Positions 34,326-43,455 of a stretch of DNA of 64,000 nt are shown piece by piece. The translations under genes and the position numbers were made by a program. The stretch is from Palsa-513 sp036510225 (GTDB lineage Bacteria > Actinomycetota > Thermoleophilia > Solirubrobacterales > Solirubrobacteraceae): the NCBI GenBank assembly GCA_036510225.1, contig DATCEH010000125.1:62001-126000 (forward strand). The letters are read 5' to 3'. The notes beneath the pieces were generated by a model. It made no database searches, was not told where the DNA came from, and saw nothing but the letters and a program-made list of their open reading frames with translations. Position 1 is the stretch's first letter; each line of letters begins with the position of its first letter.

Positions 34326-35399
34326 CTAGGCCGCCAGCAGGTCGAGCGCGGCGACGACCCGCTGACCGGCGTGACCGTCCCCGTAGAGCTCGGGCCGGTG
34401 CGCCGGCGGGCGGCGCGCGAGTGCGGCGCGGGCGGCGTCGGGGTCGAGCCCGACCAGGGTGTTCCATCCGGCGTCGACCGTCTCGACCCACTCGGTCTGC
34501 TCGCGCAGCGTGACGCACGGGACGCCGGCGAGATAGGCCTCCTTCTGGACGCCTCCCGAGTCGGTGAGGACGGCTCGGGCGCTACAGAGCAGCGCGGTGA
34601 AGTCGAGGTAGCCGAGCGGCGGGCAGACGCGAGCCGCCCGTTCGACGCGCCCGGTCAGGCCGGCGGCCTCCAGCCGGGCGCGAGTCCGCGGATGGAGCGG
34701 AAGGACGATCGCCGGGACGTGGTCGCCGACGGCTTCGAGCAGCTCGACGAGCCGGTGCAGCCGGGCCGGGTCGTCGACGTTGCCGGCCCGGTGGGCCGTC
34801 GCCAGGATGTAGGCGCCCGCGGCCAGCCCGAGCTCGTCGAGTGTCCGCAGGCGACGCCGGGCGCGGGGCTGGACTTCGAGCGCGACGTCGACCATCACGT
34901 CGCCGACGACCACCGCCCGGCCGGGAGCACGCTCGCGGCGGAGGTTCTCGACGGCGAGCTCGGATGAGCAGAGCAGGAGGGCCGACAGCTGGTCGGTCAG
35001 GACCCGGTTGCGCTCCTCGGGCATCGCCCGGTCGAATGAGCGCATCCCGGCCTCGACGTGGACGACCGGGATCGCCGTGTCGGCTCCGGCGAGGGCGCCG
35101 GCCAGGGTTGAGTTGGTGTCGCCGTAGACGAGCACCGCGTCGGGTCCGATCTCCTCGACGAGCGGCGCCAGGCCGGCGAGCATCCGCCCGAGCTGGGATG
35201 TGTTGGCCCCACCGTGGACGCCGAGCCAGTGATCGGGCGGGGGGACGTCGAGCTCTTCGAAGAAGACCGCCGAGAGCTCGTCGTCGTGATGCTGTCCGGT
35301 GTGGACGAGCCGCTCGTCGTGGGCTTCGCGCAGGCGGCGGGAGACGGCGGCGGCCTTGACGAATTGGGGGCGGTTACCAACCACCGTGAGGACGACCAT
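34326..35399 (-). CDS. wecB: UDP-N-acetylglucosamine 2-epimerase (non-hydrolysing)
   Basis: This 357-residue protein starts MVVLTVVGNRPQFVKAAAVSR. It contains HTGQHHDDELS, VYGDTNSTLAGALAG, HVEAGMRSFDRAMPEERNR, TAHRAGNVDDPARL and LTDSGGVQKEAYLAGVPCVTLRE. These are the active-site and UDP-binding motifs of WecB/MnaA enzymes, which interconvert UDP-GlcNAc and UDP-ManNAc for surface polysaccharides. No other cell-wall polysaccharide genes flank it. Confidence 0.93.
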   Translation of the reverse strand: MVVLTVVGNRPQFVKAAAVSRRLREAHDERLVHTGQHHDDELSAVFFEELDVPPPDHWLGVHGGANTSQLGRMLAGLAPLVEEIGPDAVLVYGDTNSTLAGALAGADTAIPVVHVEAGMRSFDRAMPEERNRVLTDQLSALLLCSSELAVENLRRERAPGRAVVVGDVMVDVALEVQPRARRRLRTLDELGLAAGAYILATAHRAGNVDDPARLHRLVELLEAVGDHVPAIVLPLHPRTRARLEAAGLTGRVERAARVCPPLGYLDFTALLCSARAVLTDSGGVQKEAYLAGVPCVTLREQTEWVETVDAGWNTLVGLDPDAARAALARRPPAHRPELYGDGHAGQRVVAALDLLAA

Positions 35400-35456
35400 C
35401 AGGCGCCCGGGGGTACGAGCGCGGGCATCAGCCGGCCGGGAGCGCGAGGACGCGCA

Positions 35457-36239
35457 TCAGCCGAGCTCGGCGCGGATCCGCGCCGCCACCTCCTGGGCCG
35501 TGGCGCGAGTCACGGGCCCGTCGGCCGGGAGCTCGACCGTGTCGATCCGGTGGACCGGGGTCACCTCGCGAAGGCTCGAGACGAGGAACGCCTCGTCGGC
35601 CCGGTCGAGGTCGTCGCGAGTGGTGATCGCCTCGCGGCCGCCGACGACGTCGAGGATCAGGCGGCGGGTGATCGAGTCGAGCACGCGGTCCTCGAGCGGC
35701 GGGGTCAGGAGCTCTGCGTCCTTGACCCAGAAGAACGACGACGTCGGGGCTTCTAGGACGCGGCCGTGGGGCGTGACGAGCAGGGCGTCGTCGAAGCCCT
35801 GCTCGCGGGCGAGGCGTCCGGCGAGGACGTTGGCCGCGTAGGAGAGCGACTTGACCCCGTCGAGCAGGCGGACGGGCGAGTACGTAACGCAGGCGAGCGT
35901 CATCGACGTGGGGAAGCTGGGGAGCTTCTCGATGATCAGGATCCGCCGGCCGCCGCGGGTGACCATCAGGCGCAGGGCCGCGTCCTCGGCCGGTGCACCG
36001 GCGGCGAGCAGGCGGTCGACGTCCCGCGCGAGCCCGCCGACGTCGATCGGCAGCTGGATCGACTCGGCCGATCTCGCCATCCGGGCGAGGTGGCGGTCGG
36101 TCGCATACGGACGGCCAGCGTAGAGGCGGATCATCTCGAAGACGCCGTCCCCGCGCTGGAGTCCCTCGTCGGTCACGGGGATGCGGGCTTCGGCGGTCGC
36201 CATCAGCTCGCCGTCGATGCTGGCGGTCGGAGTCTCCAC
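35457..36239 (-). CDS. Class IV aminotransferase (PabC/IlvE/Dat-like)
   Basis: This 260-residue protein contains DEGLQRGDGVFEMIRLYAGRPYATDRHLAR, then the PLP-lysine region SLSYAANVLAGRLAREQG, then DDALLVTPHGRVLEAPTSSFFWVKD. The lysine in VKSLSYA is the expected Schiff base. The fold IV family includes 4-amino-4-deoxychorismate lyase and branched-chain or D-amino acid aminotransferases; motifs here do not settle which. The GTG at 36239 gives the usual N-terminus. Confidence 0.85.
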   Translation of the reverse strand: METPTASIDGELMATAEARIPVTDEGLQRGDGVFEMIRLYAGRPYATDRHLARMARSAESIQLPIDVGGLARDVDRLLAAGAPAEDAALRLMVTRGGRRILIIEKLPSFPTSMTLACVTYSPVRLLDGVKSLSYAANVLAGRLAREQGFDDALLVTPHGRVLEAPTSSFFWVKDAELLTPPLEDRVLDSITRRLILDVVGGREAITTRDDLDRADEAFLVSSLREVTPVHRIDTVELPADGPVTRATAQEVAARIRAELG

Positions 36240-36595
36240 GGAGCCGAACGCTAGCCGATCGGCCGGCTCCCGCCTGAGACGATCGGGCGAGGGGACCCGA
36301 AGCTCGATCCGTGCGGGGAGGGTCGGCGCCGGCGAGCGCCGACGGATCCGTGGGGAGGACGGGCGAAAGGAAGGGAAGGTGTGTGTGGCTTCGTTTGCAA
36401 AATAGTTGCCTGACTCAGGCAGCTTGTTTCCGCGGGACCTCCACCGACTCCCATCGTCCGCGAGCTGCGCCGAGCGGACGGCTCCCGAGTCGAGGTTCGG
36501 CCGCGCCGCCAACGCCGACCTCCGATCGCCGACGCGACGCGACGCGACGCGCCGGTGGGTCGGTCGGCCGGTCCGGTTGAGGCACGAGCCCAGGC
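36240..36595. other. Intergenic region upstream of the aminotransferase gene
   Basis: No gene is recognised in these 356 bases. Besides the hairpin at 36398-36429 it has a short CGCGA repeat run (GACGCGACGCGACGCGACGC, about 36531-36551). It probably holds the promoter of the minus-strand aminotransferase gene. Confidence 0.5.
36398..36429 (-). terminator. Stem-loop downstream of the phosphoesterase gene
   Basis: TGCCT-GACTC-AGGCA (36407-36421), flanked by CAAAATAGT and GCTTGTTT, can form a short hairpin with A/T flanks. It lies about 170 bp beyond the phosphoesterase stop on its transcribed strand. Confidence 0.4.
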
Positions 36596-38050
36596 TCAGG
36601 GAGTCCCGCCCGGCAGCCCGGCGTGGCGCATGGCGATCGCGAAGCGGGCGAAGTCGGCCTGGAAGTCGTTGAGGACGAGGGGGTGGCCGGCCCCGTCGGG
36701 CGCGGCGGACGGCGTGGCCGGCTGGGCGCGGCGCTGGGCGCGGGCCTGGGCTCGCCAGTCGTCGAGCAGGCCGTGGAGGTCGCCGCGATCGGGGGTCGGC
36801 GTGCGGGGGTCGTCCTCGAGAAGCACGCCGAGGTGGGCCGAGTTCTCGACGCGGGCGCCCATCCGGCGGATCGAGTCGAGCGGGTGGGAGGCGAACCGGG
36901 TGAGGATCGTCTTGATCAGGGCGGTGTGGTCGAAGAGCTGGTGGCTGACGCCCTGCGTGACGCGGGGGCCGACGACGAGGGCGGGGACGCGGACGCCGTA
37001 GGTCGGGAAGCCGGAGCCGTCGTCGACCGGAGGCGGGGCGACGTGGTCGTAGAACCCGCCGTGCTCGTCGTAGACGATCACGAGGATGGTGTCCGGCCAG
37101 GCCGGGCTGTTGACGAGCGCCTCGTAGACGTCGAGCACGAGGGCCTGGCCGGCGAGCACGTCGCCGGGTGGGTGATCGTCGTTGGAGCCGGGGTCGAGGA
37201 TGTGGAGGTCGATGAAGTTCGGGTCGATCCACGAGACGTCGCGGAGCTGGCCCTTGGCGGCGTCGTCGAGGAAGCTGTCGTGGCCGACGAAGGGGAGCTC
37301 GGCGATCTCGGTCAGCGGGCTGATCGCCTTGCGGTCGAAGTAGCCGAAGTTGGCGTGCTGGGGGCCGGCGAAGTTGCGGTAGTGGGAGTCGGCGCAGCGC
37401 AGGGTGGCCGGGTCGTGCGAGTACCAGCGCCATTGGGCGTCGGCGAGCTGGCGGGTGAAGGCGGGGACGTCGTAGATCGGGGCGTTGGCGATCGTGTTCC
37501 AGGCCGACGAGCCGACGAGGTGTTTGAGCAGGCTCAGCTTCTTGGCCTCGACCTTCTCACCCTGGCGGCCGGCGAGCGAGTAGAGCCGGTTGGGCCACGT
37601 GTCGCCGGGAATCGAGCTGTGCCAGGCATCGCAGACGCAGTAGTTGCGGGCGAGGTGGTCGTAGACGGGGAGGTGGTCGGCGGTGTAGTGGCCCATCGGG
37701 AGACCGTGCCACTCGGGCGGGGGCTTCTTCTGGGCGATGAAGTTCCGCACGAAGCCGCCGTTGGCATCCGAGAGCTGCTCGCGGACGCAGTCGGAGCCGT
37801 GACAGGGATCGAGGCTCTGGTCATACGGCTGGCCTGGCTTGTGGAAGGCGGTCTCGCCGGTCGGGAACTCGAAAACCGGGTAGGCGTTGCCGTGTGCGTC
37901 GAGGTTGACCTCCGCGCCGGTCAGGCCGTTGACGTCGGGCATGCCGTCGCGGGTGAGGTAGCCGAGCATGTGGTCGAAGGACCGGTTCTCCATCATCAGC
38001 ACGACGATGTGCTTGACGGCGGCCAGCCGCTGAAGGTCGACATCGGTCAT
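36596..38050 (-). CDS. Phosphoesterase family protein (phospholipase C/AcpA-like)
   Basis: This 484-residue protein starts MTDVDLQRLAAVKHIVVLMMENRSFDHMLGYL, where the ENRSFD motif carries the catalytic nucleophile and metal ligands. Later VIVYDEHGGFYDHVAPPPVDD and LFDHTALIKTILTRF complete the alkaline-phosphatase-like site. Relatives are phosphatidylcholine phospholipases C and AcpA acid phosphatases, often Tat-exported. No signal peptide is visible here, so a cytoplasmic location or other export is implied. The start is set by AGGGGGCTCAG before the ATG, although the frame is open further upstream. Confidence 0.88.
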   Translation of the reverse strand: MTDVDLQRLAAVKHIVVLMMENRSFDHMLGYLTRDGMPDVNGLTGAEVNLDAHGNAYPVFEFPTGETAFHKPGQPYDQSLDPCHGSDCVREQLSDANGGFVRNFIAQKKPPPEWHGLPMGHYTADHLPVYDHLARNYCVCDAWHSSIPGDTWPNRLYSLAGRQGEKVEAKKLSLLKHLVGSSAWNTIANAPIYDVPAFTRQLADAQWRWYSHDPATLRCADSHYRNFAGPQHANFGYFDRKAISPLTEIAELPFVGHDSFLDDAAKGQLRDVSWIDPNFIDLHILDPGSNDDHPPGDVLAGQALVLDVYEALVNSPAWPDTILVIVYDEHGGFYDHVAPPPVDDGSGFPTYGVRVPALVVGPRVTQGVSHQLFDHTALIKTILTRFASHPLDSIRRMGARVENSAHLGVLLEDDPRTPTPDRGDLHGLLDDWRAQARAQRRAQPATPSAAPDGAGHPLVLNDFQADFARFAIAMRHAGLPGGTP

Positions 38051-38163
38051 CTGAGCCCCCTGTTTGGCGTCGTGCGAGACTACGCGGCCGGACCGTCGGG
38101 GGTCAAGGCCGGCCTGAGGGATTGATCGACTACCGTGCGCAGGATGTCCACGCCGGCCGGCAG

Positions 38164-38400
38164 ATGACCGACGAGCTCGAGCGGCTCGACCGCCTCCTGG
38201 CGCTGCTGGGGCGGGTGCTCGACGGGCCGGCGGACCACGGGGAGAGCTCGGCCGAGTGGACGTGGCAGAAGCTCGACCTGCTCGAAGCATCGATGGGGCC
38301 GGACGCGCTGCGGGCGCTCCTGCGCCGTCAGGGAATGGGCGGGAAGACGTGCGACGAGGCGCTCGCCGTGCTCGCCCGTCGGCGGGGCGCCGTGTCCTGA
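38164..38400 (+). CDS. Small hypothetical protein
   Basis: This 78-residue, mostly helical protein (MTDELERLDRLLALLGRVLD ... MGGKTCDEALAVLARRRGAVS) is divergent from the phosphoesterase gene. No family is recognised. A TTG start at 38122 would add 14 residues. Its stop is 2 bp from the end of the convergent acetyltransferase gene. Confidence 0.5.
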   Translation: MTDELERLDRLLALLGRVLDGPADHGESSAEWTWQKLDLLEASMGPDALRALLRRQGMGGKTCDEALAVLARRRGAVS

Positions 38401-38402
38401 GC

Positions 38403-38966
38403 TCAGCCGGGGTCTCCGGGAAGGCGCTGGGGACCGAGCGGCTCGGCCGGGGGGGCGGCGGGGTGCGCGTCGCGGAGTGACAGCCGCCACCAGGAGACGT
38501 CGCGCCAGGCGCCGGCCTTCCAGCCGATGTCGCGATAGACGCCGACCTCTTCGAAGCCGAACGCCCGGTGGAGGCCGACGCTGGCGTCGTTGGGGAGCGT
38601 GATCGCGGCGACCGCGACCCAGAGCCCCTGGCGACGGAGCAGGTCGAGCAGCGCGCCGTAGAGCTGGCGCCCGGCGCCGGCGCCGTGGTGGGCCGGGTCG
38701 ACGTAGACGCCGACGGTCGCCGCCCAGCGGTAGGCGGCCCTTTCATGGTGGGGCGAGGCAAAGGCGAAGCCGACGACGCGGTCGTCTTTCTGGAGCACGA
38801 GCCACGGGTGGTGCCGGCTGGTCTCGGCGATCCGCCTGGAGAACTCGGCCGGGCTGGGCGCGACCTCTTCGAAGGAGGCGGCGCAGTCCACGACGAAGGG
38901 CTCGTAGATCGCGGCGCAGGCGGCGGCGTCGCGGTCGGGATCGGCGTGTCTGAGGGTGCCCGGCAT
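38403..38966 (-). CDS. GNAT acetyltransferase, phosphinothricin N-acetyltransferase-like
   Basis: This 187-residue protein (MPGTLRHADPDRDAAACAAIYEPFV, TSRHHPWLVLQKDDRVVGFAFASP, ATVGVYVDPAHHGAGAGRQLY, FGFEEVGVYRDIGWKAGAWRDVSWW) closely follows the Pat/YncA branch. The acetyl-CoA loop is HHGAGAGRQ. Such enzymes acetylate phosphinothricin or methionine derivatives; the physiological substrate is unknown. Confidence 0.88.
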   Translation of the reverse strand: MPGTLRHADPDRDAAACAAIYEPFVVDCAASFEEVAPSPAEFSRRIAETSRHHPWLVLQKDDRVVGFAFASPHHERAAYRWAATVGVYVDPAHHGAGAGRQLYGALLDLLRRQGLWVAVAAITLPNDASVGLHRAFGFEEVGVYRDIGWKAGAWRDVSWWRLSLRDAHPAAPPAEPLGPQRLPGDPG

Positions 38967-39108
38967 GCGCGGCTCGATTGGTGTCGGGGGACGTCAGGAG
39001 GGCGCGACGATACCCGGCCGTGCGCGGCGGGCATCAGCTGCTCGAGATCTGCCGGGGACGCCGGGACGAGCGACGGCGCGCGGGCCGAGAGGGCGGGTGG
39101 CGGCGTCT

Positions 39109-39594
39109 ATGCTGGGTCACTTGCGCTTTGTCTCATCCCCGGCGGACCGGCCGCCGGCCAGCGGGCTGGTGGCGGCGATGATCGACGAGCTGGTCCCGCT
39201 CTACGGACGGATCGACATCCCGCAGGCGCCGAGCGCGACGCCGGCCGAGATGGGGCCCCCCGGGGGAGCGTTCCTGGTCGGCTGGGAGGACGAGCTGGCG
39301 GTCTGCTGCGGCGGGCTGAAGCGGCTGAGCGACGAGGCCTGCGAGATCAAGCGGATGTTCGTCGTGCCGCAGGCCAGGGGGCGGGGCATCGCCCAGCTTC
39401 TGCTCGACGCGCTGGAGGATGCGGCCGGAGGTCTGGGGTACTCGGTCGCCCGGCTCGACACGGGGGCCAAGCAGCCTCACGCGCAGCGCCTCTACGAGCG
39501 GGCCGGCTACCGGTCGGTCGCCGACTTCAACGCCAACCCGTTCGCGTCGTTCTGGGGTGAGAAGCAGCTCGCCGGGTCGGTCGGGGACTCGTGA
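39109..39594 (+). CDS. GNAT-family N-acetyltransferase
   Basis: This 161-residue protein contains VGWEDELAVCCGGLKRLSDEACEIKRMFVVPQARGRGIAQLLLDAL and HAQRLYERAGYRSV. The Q/RxxGxG/A acetyl-CoA motif is QARGRGIA. Substrate is unknown. The ATG at 39109 begins the domain; upstream in-frame sequence is very Arg/Gly-rich and unlikely to be coding. Confidence 0.82.
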   Translation: MLGHLRFVSSPADRPPASGLVAAMIDELVPLYGRIDIPQAPSATPAEMGPPGGAFLVGWEDELAVCCGGLKRLSDEACEIKRMFVVPQARGRGIAQLLLDALEDAAGGLGYSVARLDTGAKQPHAQRLYERAGYRSVADFNANPFASFWGEKQLAGSVGDS

Positions 39595-39679
39595 GCACCA
39601 AATCGATCGGTCGCCGGGTGGCGGAGCCGGGAACCGAGCGCTTGACAGGGCTCCGGGAGGGCCTAGCTTTCGCTACGTG

Positions 39680-41152
39680 ATGACCGAGGCCAAGGCGACT
39701 GACCGGATCGAGCCGTGGGTCTGGCGGATCTCGGCGATCGTGATCGTCGGGTCGATCATGTCGATCCTCGACACGACGATCGTCAACGTCGCGTTGAGCA
39801 CGCTCGGCCGGGAGCTGCACAGCTCGCTCGGCCAGATCCAGTGGGTCGTGACGGGCTACCTGCTGTCGCTCGCCGCGGTCATCCCGGTGGCCGGCTGGGC
39901 GGCGCGGCGGTTCGGGGCCAAGTGGGTCTACGTGACCTCGCTGGTCCTCTTCACGGCCGGATCGGCGCTCTGCGGGCTGGCGAGTACGGCTACCGAGTTG
40001 ATCGTCTTCAGGGTCCTGCAGGGGATCGGCGGCGGGTTGATCCTGCCGCTCGGCCAGTTGATCATGGCCGGAGCGGCCGGCCCGAAGCGGATGGGCCGGG
40101 TGATGAGCGTGATCGCCGTACCGGCGATGCTCGCGCCGATCTTCGGGCCTGCGGTCGGCGGCGTGATCCTCGACAACACGAGCTGGCGGTGGATCTTCTT
40201 CGTGAACCTGCCGATCGCCGTCGTGGCGATCGTCGCCGCGGTGCGCGGGCTGCCGAACCCGGACCGGGCGCCGGCCGGGCGGCTGGACTTCGTCGGCCTG
40301 GGCCTGCTGGTGGCGGGGATGCCGCTGGTGACCTACGGCCTGGCCGAGGTCGGCGAGACGGGTGGCTTCTCCTCGGCGAAGGTGATCGGGCCGATCGTCG
40401 GGGGGATCGGCCTGGTCGTGTGGTTCGTCTTCCACGCACTGCGTGTCGAGCGACCGCTGCTCGACGTTCGCCTGTACGCCCGACGGACGTTCGCGTCGGC
40501 GTCGCTCGCGACCTTCTGCCTTGCGGCAGCGCTGTTCGGGGCGATGATCCTGATGCCGCTGTACTACCAGCAGGTCAGGGGCGAGAGCGTCCTTGCGACG
40601 GGGTTGCTGGTCGGCCCGCAGGGCCTCGGCGCGGCCCTCGTGATGCCGCTGTCGGGCAGGCTGACCGACCGGGTCGGGGGCGGACCGTTGGCGCTGTTGG
40701 GGGTGGTGATCACCTGCCTGGCGACGATCCCGTTCGGCCTGATCGGGGCACACACGTCGATCTTCGACCTGTCGGCAGCGCTGTTTGTCCGGGGGATCGG
40801 GATCGGCTTGGCTTTCGTCCCGGCGATGGCGGCCGCGTTCGCGGCGCTGCGCCCGGACGAGCTGTCGGACGCGACGCCGCAGATGAACGTCCTCCAGCGG
40901 GTCGGCGGGTCGATCGGGACCGCCGTGCTGGCGGTCGTCCTCCAGCGGGCGATCGGCTCGGCCGGGCGGGCGCCGACGCCGGCGGGGATCGCGGGCGCGT
41001 ACGGGACGGCGTTCTGGTGGTCGCTGGGAATCGTCGCCGCGGCGATCGTCCCGTGCATCGTGCTGATCCGCGCCGAGCGGAGCGTCGCGTCGCGAGGGCC
41101 CGAGACCGCGGCGGGCGAGGAGGCGGCCGTGCTCGAGACGGTGGCGCTCTGA
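39680..41152 (+). CDS. MFS multidrug efflux transporter (DHA2/EmrB family)
   Basis: This 490-residue, 14-helix protein starts MTEAKATDRIEPWVWRISAI and carries SILDTTIVNVAL (helix 1), WVVTGYLLSLAAVIPVAGWAARRFG (motif A) and LQGIGGGLILPLGQLIMAG. Motif C-like APIFGPAVGGVIL follows. Those are DHA2 hallmarks and predict proton-driven drug export. ATG 39680 is next to an in-frame GTG at 39677. It converges on a second exporter of the same family. Confidence 0.92.
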   Translation: MTEAKATDRIEPWVWRISAIVIVGSIMSILDTTIVNVALSTLGRELHSSLGQIQWVVTGYLLSLAAVIPVAGWAARRFGAKWVYVTSLVLFTAGSALCGLASTATELIVFRVLQGIGGGLILPLGQLIMAGAAGPKRMGRVMSVIAVPAMLAPIFGPAVGGVILDNTSWRWIFFVNLPIAVVAIVAAVRGLPNPDRAPAGRLDFVGLGLLVAGMPLVTYGLAEVGETGGFSSAKVIGPIVGGIGLVVWFVFHALRVERPLLDVRLYARRTFASASLATFCLAAALFGAMILMPLYYQQVRGESVLATGLLVGPQGLGAALVMPLSGRLTDRVGGGPLALLGVVITCLATIPFGLIGAHTSIFDLSAALFVRGIGIGLAFVPAMAAAFAALRPDELSDATPQMNVLQRVGGSIGTAVLAVVLQRAIGSAGRAPTPAGIAGAYGTAFWWSLGIVAAAIVPCIVLIRAERSVASRGPETAAGEEAAVLETVAL

Positions 41153-41219
41153 ACGACGCGTGCGGCGAGCGACTCGCTCGAGCGCGCGCGCCCGCCGAGC
41201 CGGCGGGCCGGCGGGCCGG

Positions 41220-42719
41220 TCAGGCCTCGATCGCCTCGAACGCTGCCTCGAGCTCGAGCGCGTCCTGGGAATCGGCCGCCCGCGCGGATCCGGGTCGACC
41301 GGTCACCGGGCGCAGGACGACGGCGGCGACGACCACTCCGACGGCGACGACGACCGCGGCGACCGTGAAGGCGAGGTGGTAGCCGCCGGTGAGGGCGTTG
41401 GCGAGCGGCTGGCCGTGCGCGGTGAGTGCCTTGGTGTGGTTGGTCGCCACCGTGCCGAGGACGGCCAGGCCGAGGGCTGCGGAGACCTGCATCGAGACGT
41501 TGACGATGCCCGACCCGAGACCGGCGTCGGCCGGCGGTACGTCGGCCATCGCGATCGTCAGCAGCGGCATGAACGAGCTCCCGGCGCCGAGGCCGAGCAG
41601 GAGGAAGGCGAGAAAGATCGTCGGGAAGAAGCCGGCGCCGACACCAGCGGTCGAGAGCAGGACAAGTGATGCGACGCCGCACAGGAGGCCGGGAATCAGG
41701 ACGCGCATCGCGCCGAAGCGTGCGACCAGTCGGGCGGGGATGCCGAGCAGTGAAAGCGTGGCGACGGTGAGTGTCATCGGCAGGAAGGCGACGCCGGTCT
41801 CGACGGCGGAGTAGTGGAGGACGTGCTGGAGGTAGAGGGCCCCGAGGAAGAACGTCGTGAACATCCCGGTGACGAGGAACCCGCGGACGGCGCTCGAGCC
41901 GATCAGACCGCGGAGGCGGAGGATCCGCAGGGGCATGATCGGGTTCGAGATGCGTGACTCGAGCCGCAGGAAGGCGGCCAGGAGGACGACGGCGAGACCG
42001 CCGAAGCCGAGTGTGTGGGCCGAGGTCCACCCGTAGGTCGTGACCTCGACGATCGCGTAGACGCCGATCATCAGGGCGAGGGTCACGAGCGCCGAGCCGA
42101 GCACGTCGACGCCGTTCTTCAGGCCGAGTCCGACGTTCTCGGTGATCAGGGACCTCCCCATCAGGACGGTGACGAGGCCGATCGGGAGGTTGATGAAGAA
42201 GATCCAGTGCCAGTTGATCGCCTGGGTCAGGGCGCCGCCGGCGAGCAGGCCGATCGAGCCGCCGGAGACGACGACGAACATGTAGGCGCTCATCGCCTTG
42301 GCCCGGTCGACGGGGAGGGGGAACTCGGTGACGATGATCGCGAGGATCACGGAGACCGAGAGGGCGCCGCCGGCGCCCTGGACGAAGCGGGCGGCGATCA
42401 GCAGGGCCTGGCTGTCGGCGAGGCCGCAGACGGCGGAGGCGGCCGTGAAGAGGAGCACGCCGCTGAGGAAGACCCGCTTGCGGCCGATCAGGTCGCCGAG
42501 CCGGCCGGCCATCAGGAGGAAGCTGCCGAACGAGATCAGGTAGGCGTTGATGACCCAGGTCAGGCTCGACTGGGTGAAGTCGAGGTCGTGTTGGATCGAG
42601 GGGAGGGCGACGTTGACGACGGTCGTGTCGAGGACGCTCATCAGCTGGCCGAGGCAGACGACGACGAGGGCGATCCAGCGGCGGCGATCGCTTGGGGTTG
42701 TGGCGGCGATGGAAGGCAT
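41220..42719 (-). CDS. MFS multidrug efflux transporter (DHA2/EmrB family), second copy
   Basis: This 499-residue, 14-helix exporter contains QLMSVLDTTVVNVALPSI, TWVINAYLISFGSFLLMAGRLGDLIGRK (motif A) and the long C-terminal half with VPPADAGLGSGIVNVSMQ. It diverges from a MarR regulator, with a 127-bp control region holding a perfect GCAAAG/CTTTGC palindrome. This strongly suggests MarR-controlled, ligand-inducible efflux. Confidence 0.93.
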   Translation of the reverse strand: MPSIAATTPSDRRRWIALVVVCLGQLMSVLDTTVVNVALPSIQHDLDFTQSSLTWVINAYLISFGSFLLMAGRLGDLIGRKRVFLSGVLLFTAASAVCGLADSQALLIAARFVQGAGGALSVSVILAIIVTEFPLPVDRAKAMSAYMFVVVSGGSIGLLAGGALTQAINWHWIFFINLPIGLVTVLMGRSLITENVGLGLKNGVDVLGSALVTLALMIGVYAIVEVTTYGWTSAHTLGFGGLAVVLLAAFLRLESRISNPIMPLRILRLRGLIGSSAVRGFLVTGMFTTFFLGALYLQHVLHYSAVETGVAFLPMTLTVATLSLLGIPARLVARFGAMRVLIPGLLCGVASLVLLSTAGVGAGFFPTIFLAFLLLGLGAGSSFMPLLTIAMADVPPADAGLGSGIVNVSMQVSAALGLAVLGTVATNHTKALTAHGQPLANALTGGYHLAFTVAAVVVAVGVVVAAVVLRPVTGRPGSARAADSQDALELEAAFEAIEA

Positions 42720-42755
42720 TTGACTCCGGCGTTGCGGGTAAGGTCGAAGGCAACC

Positions 42756-42768
42756 GCAAAGTCTTTGC
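42756..42768. promoter_or_regulatory. Palindromic operator candidate between the exporter and marR
   Basis: GCAAAG-T-CTTTGC is a perfect 13-bp palindrome in the divergent promoter region. A half-site GCAAAGACG recurs at 42791. A further CTACCA...TGGTAG inverted repeat lies at 42804-42834, just upstream of the regulator start. MarR proteins typically bind such sites to repress both genes. Confidence 0.6.
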
Positions 42769-42846
42769 TGCGGCGGCGATGATCAGTGTAGCAAAGACGA
42801 TCTCTACCACCGGGACCCCAGGTAAGACTGGTAGGATTGTTTCGAG

Positions 42847-43371
42847 ATGGTGAACAGCGAAAAGCCCCCGGGCTCATTGGCCCTGTTGAGTCGTCTGGCA
42901 AAGATGGTCTACCGGCGAAGCTCGGAGGAGCGGCTGGGGATGACGCTCCGCCACTTCGTCACGCTGAGCTATCTCCGCGACCATCCGAGCGCGCCGCAGC
43001 AGGATCTGGGCGATGCCCTGTGCATCGACGCCAGTAACCTCGTCCTCCTGCTCAACGAGGTCGAGAGCGCCGGGCTGGCCGAGCGCCGGCGGGACCCGAC
43101 CGATCGCCGTCGCCATCTGGTTCGTCTGACGCCGGCCGGCGAGAGCGCGCTGGGGCTGGCCGAGCAGGAGCAGGCGACGATCGAGGCGGAGATCCTCCAC
43201 ACGCTGAGCACCGACGAGCGGGCAACCCTCCGCCGACTGCTGGCCCGGGCGCTCGCCGACGTCGAGCCGAGCTCGGGGACGTCGGATCCCCTGCCGGGCG
43301 CATCGGCACGGCCGGTCGATGGGTCGGCGGCGGTGACCACGAGCGGTGTCGGCGCCGCTGCAGCGGGCTGA
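42847..43371 (+). CDS. MarR-family transcriptional regulator
   Basis: This 174-residue protein has a winged helix: LRHFVTLSYLRDHPSAPQQDLGDALCIDASNLVLLLNEVESAGLAERRRDPTDRRRHLVRLTPAGE. The recognition helix and DRR wing are intact. A disordered Ser/Ala-rich tail of about 40 residues is added. Position and the palindrome next to it point to control of the divergent exporter. Confidence 0.9.
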   Translation: MVNSEKPPGSLALLSRLAKMVYRRSSEERLGMTLRHFVTLSYLRDHPSAPQQDLGDALCIDASNLVLLLNEVESAGLAERRRDPTDRRRHLVRLTPAGESALGLAEQEQATIEAEILHTLSTDERATLRRLLARALADVEPSSGTSDPLPGASARPVDGSAAVTTSGVGAAAAG

Positions 43372-43455
43372 CCGGTCGGCTGCCGGCCGGAGGCTGGGTG
43401 GCGGCCGTCGTGATCGGGCTCGCGCTCTGGGAGTACGACCCGCCGCAGTGGAGCG

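Noticed and set aside
36623..38125. 500-codon plus-strand frame rich in Val/Gly/Glu opposite the phosphoesterase gene
   Set aside because: It is the reverse strand of a well-conserved phosphoesterase and shows no domain.
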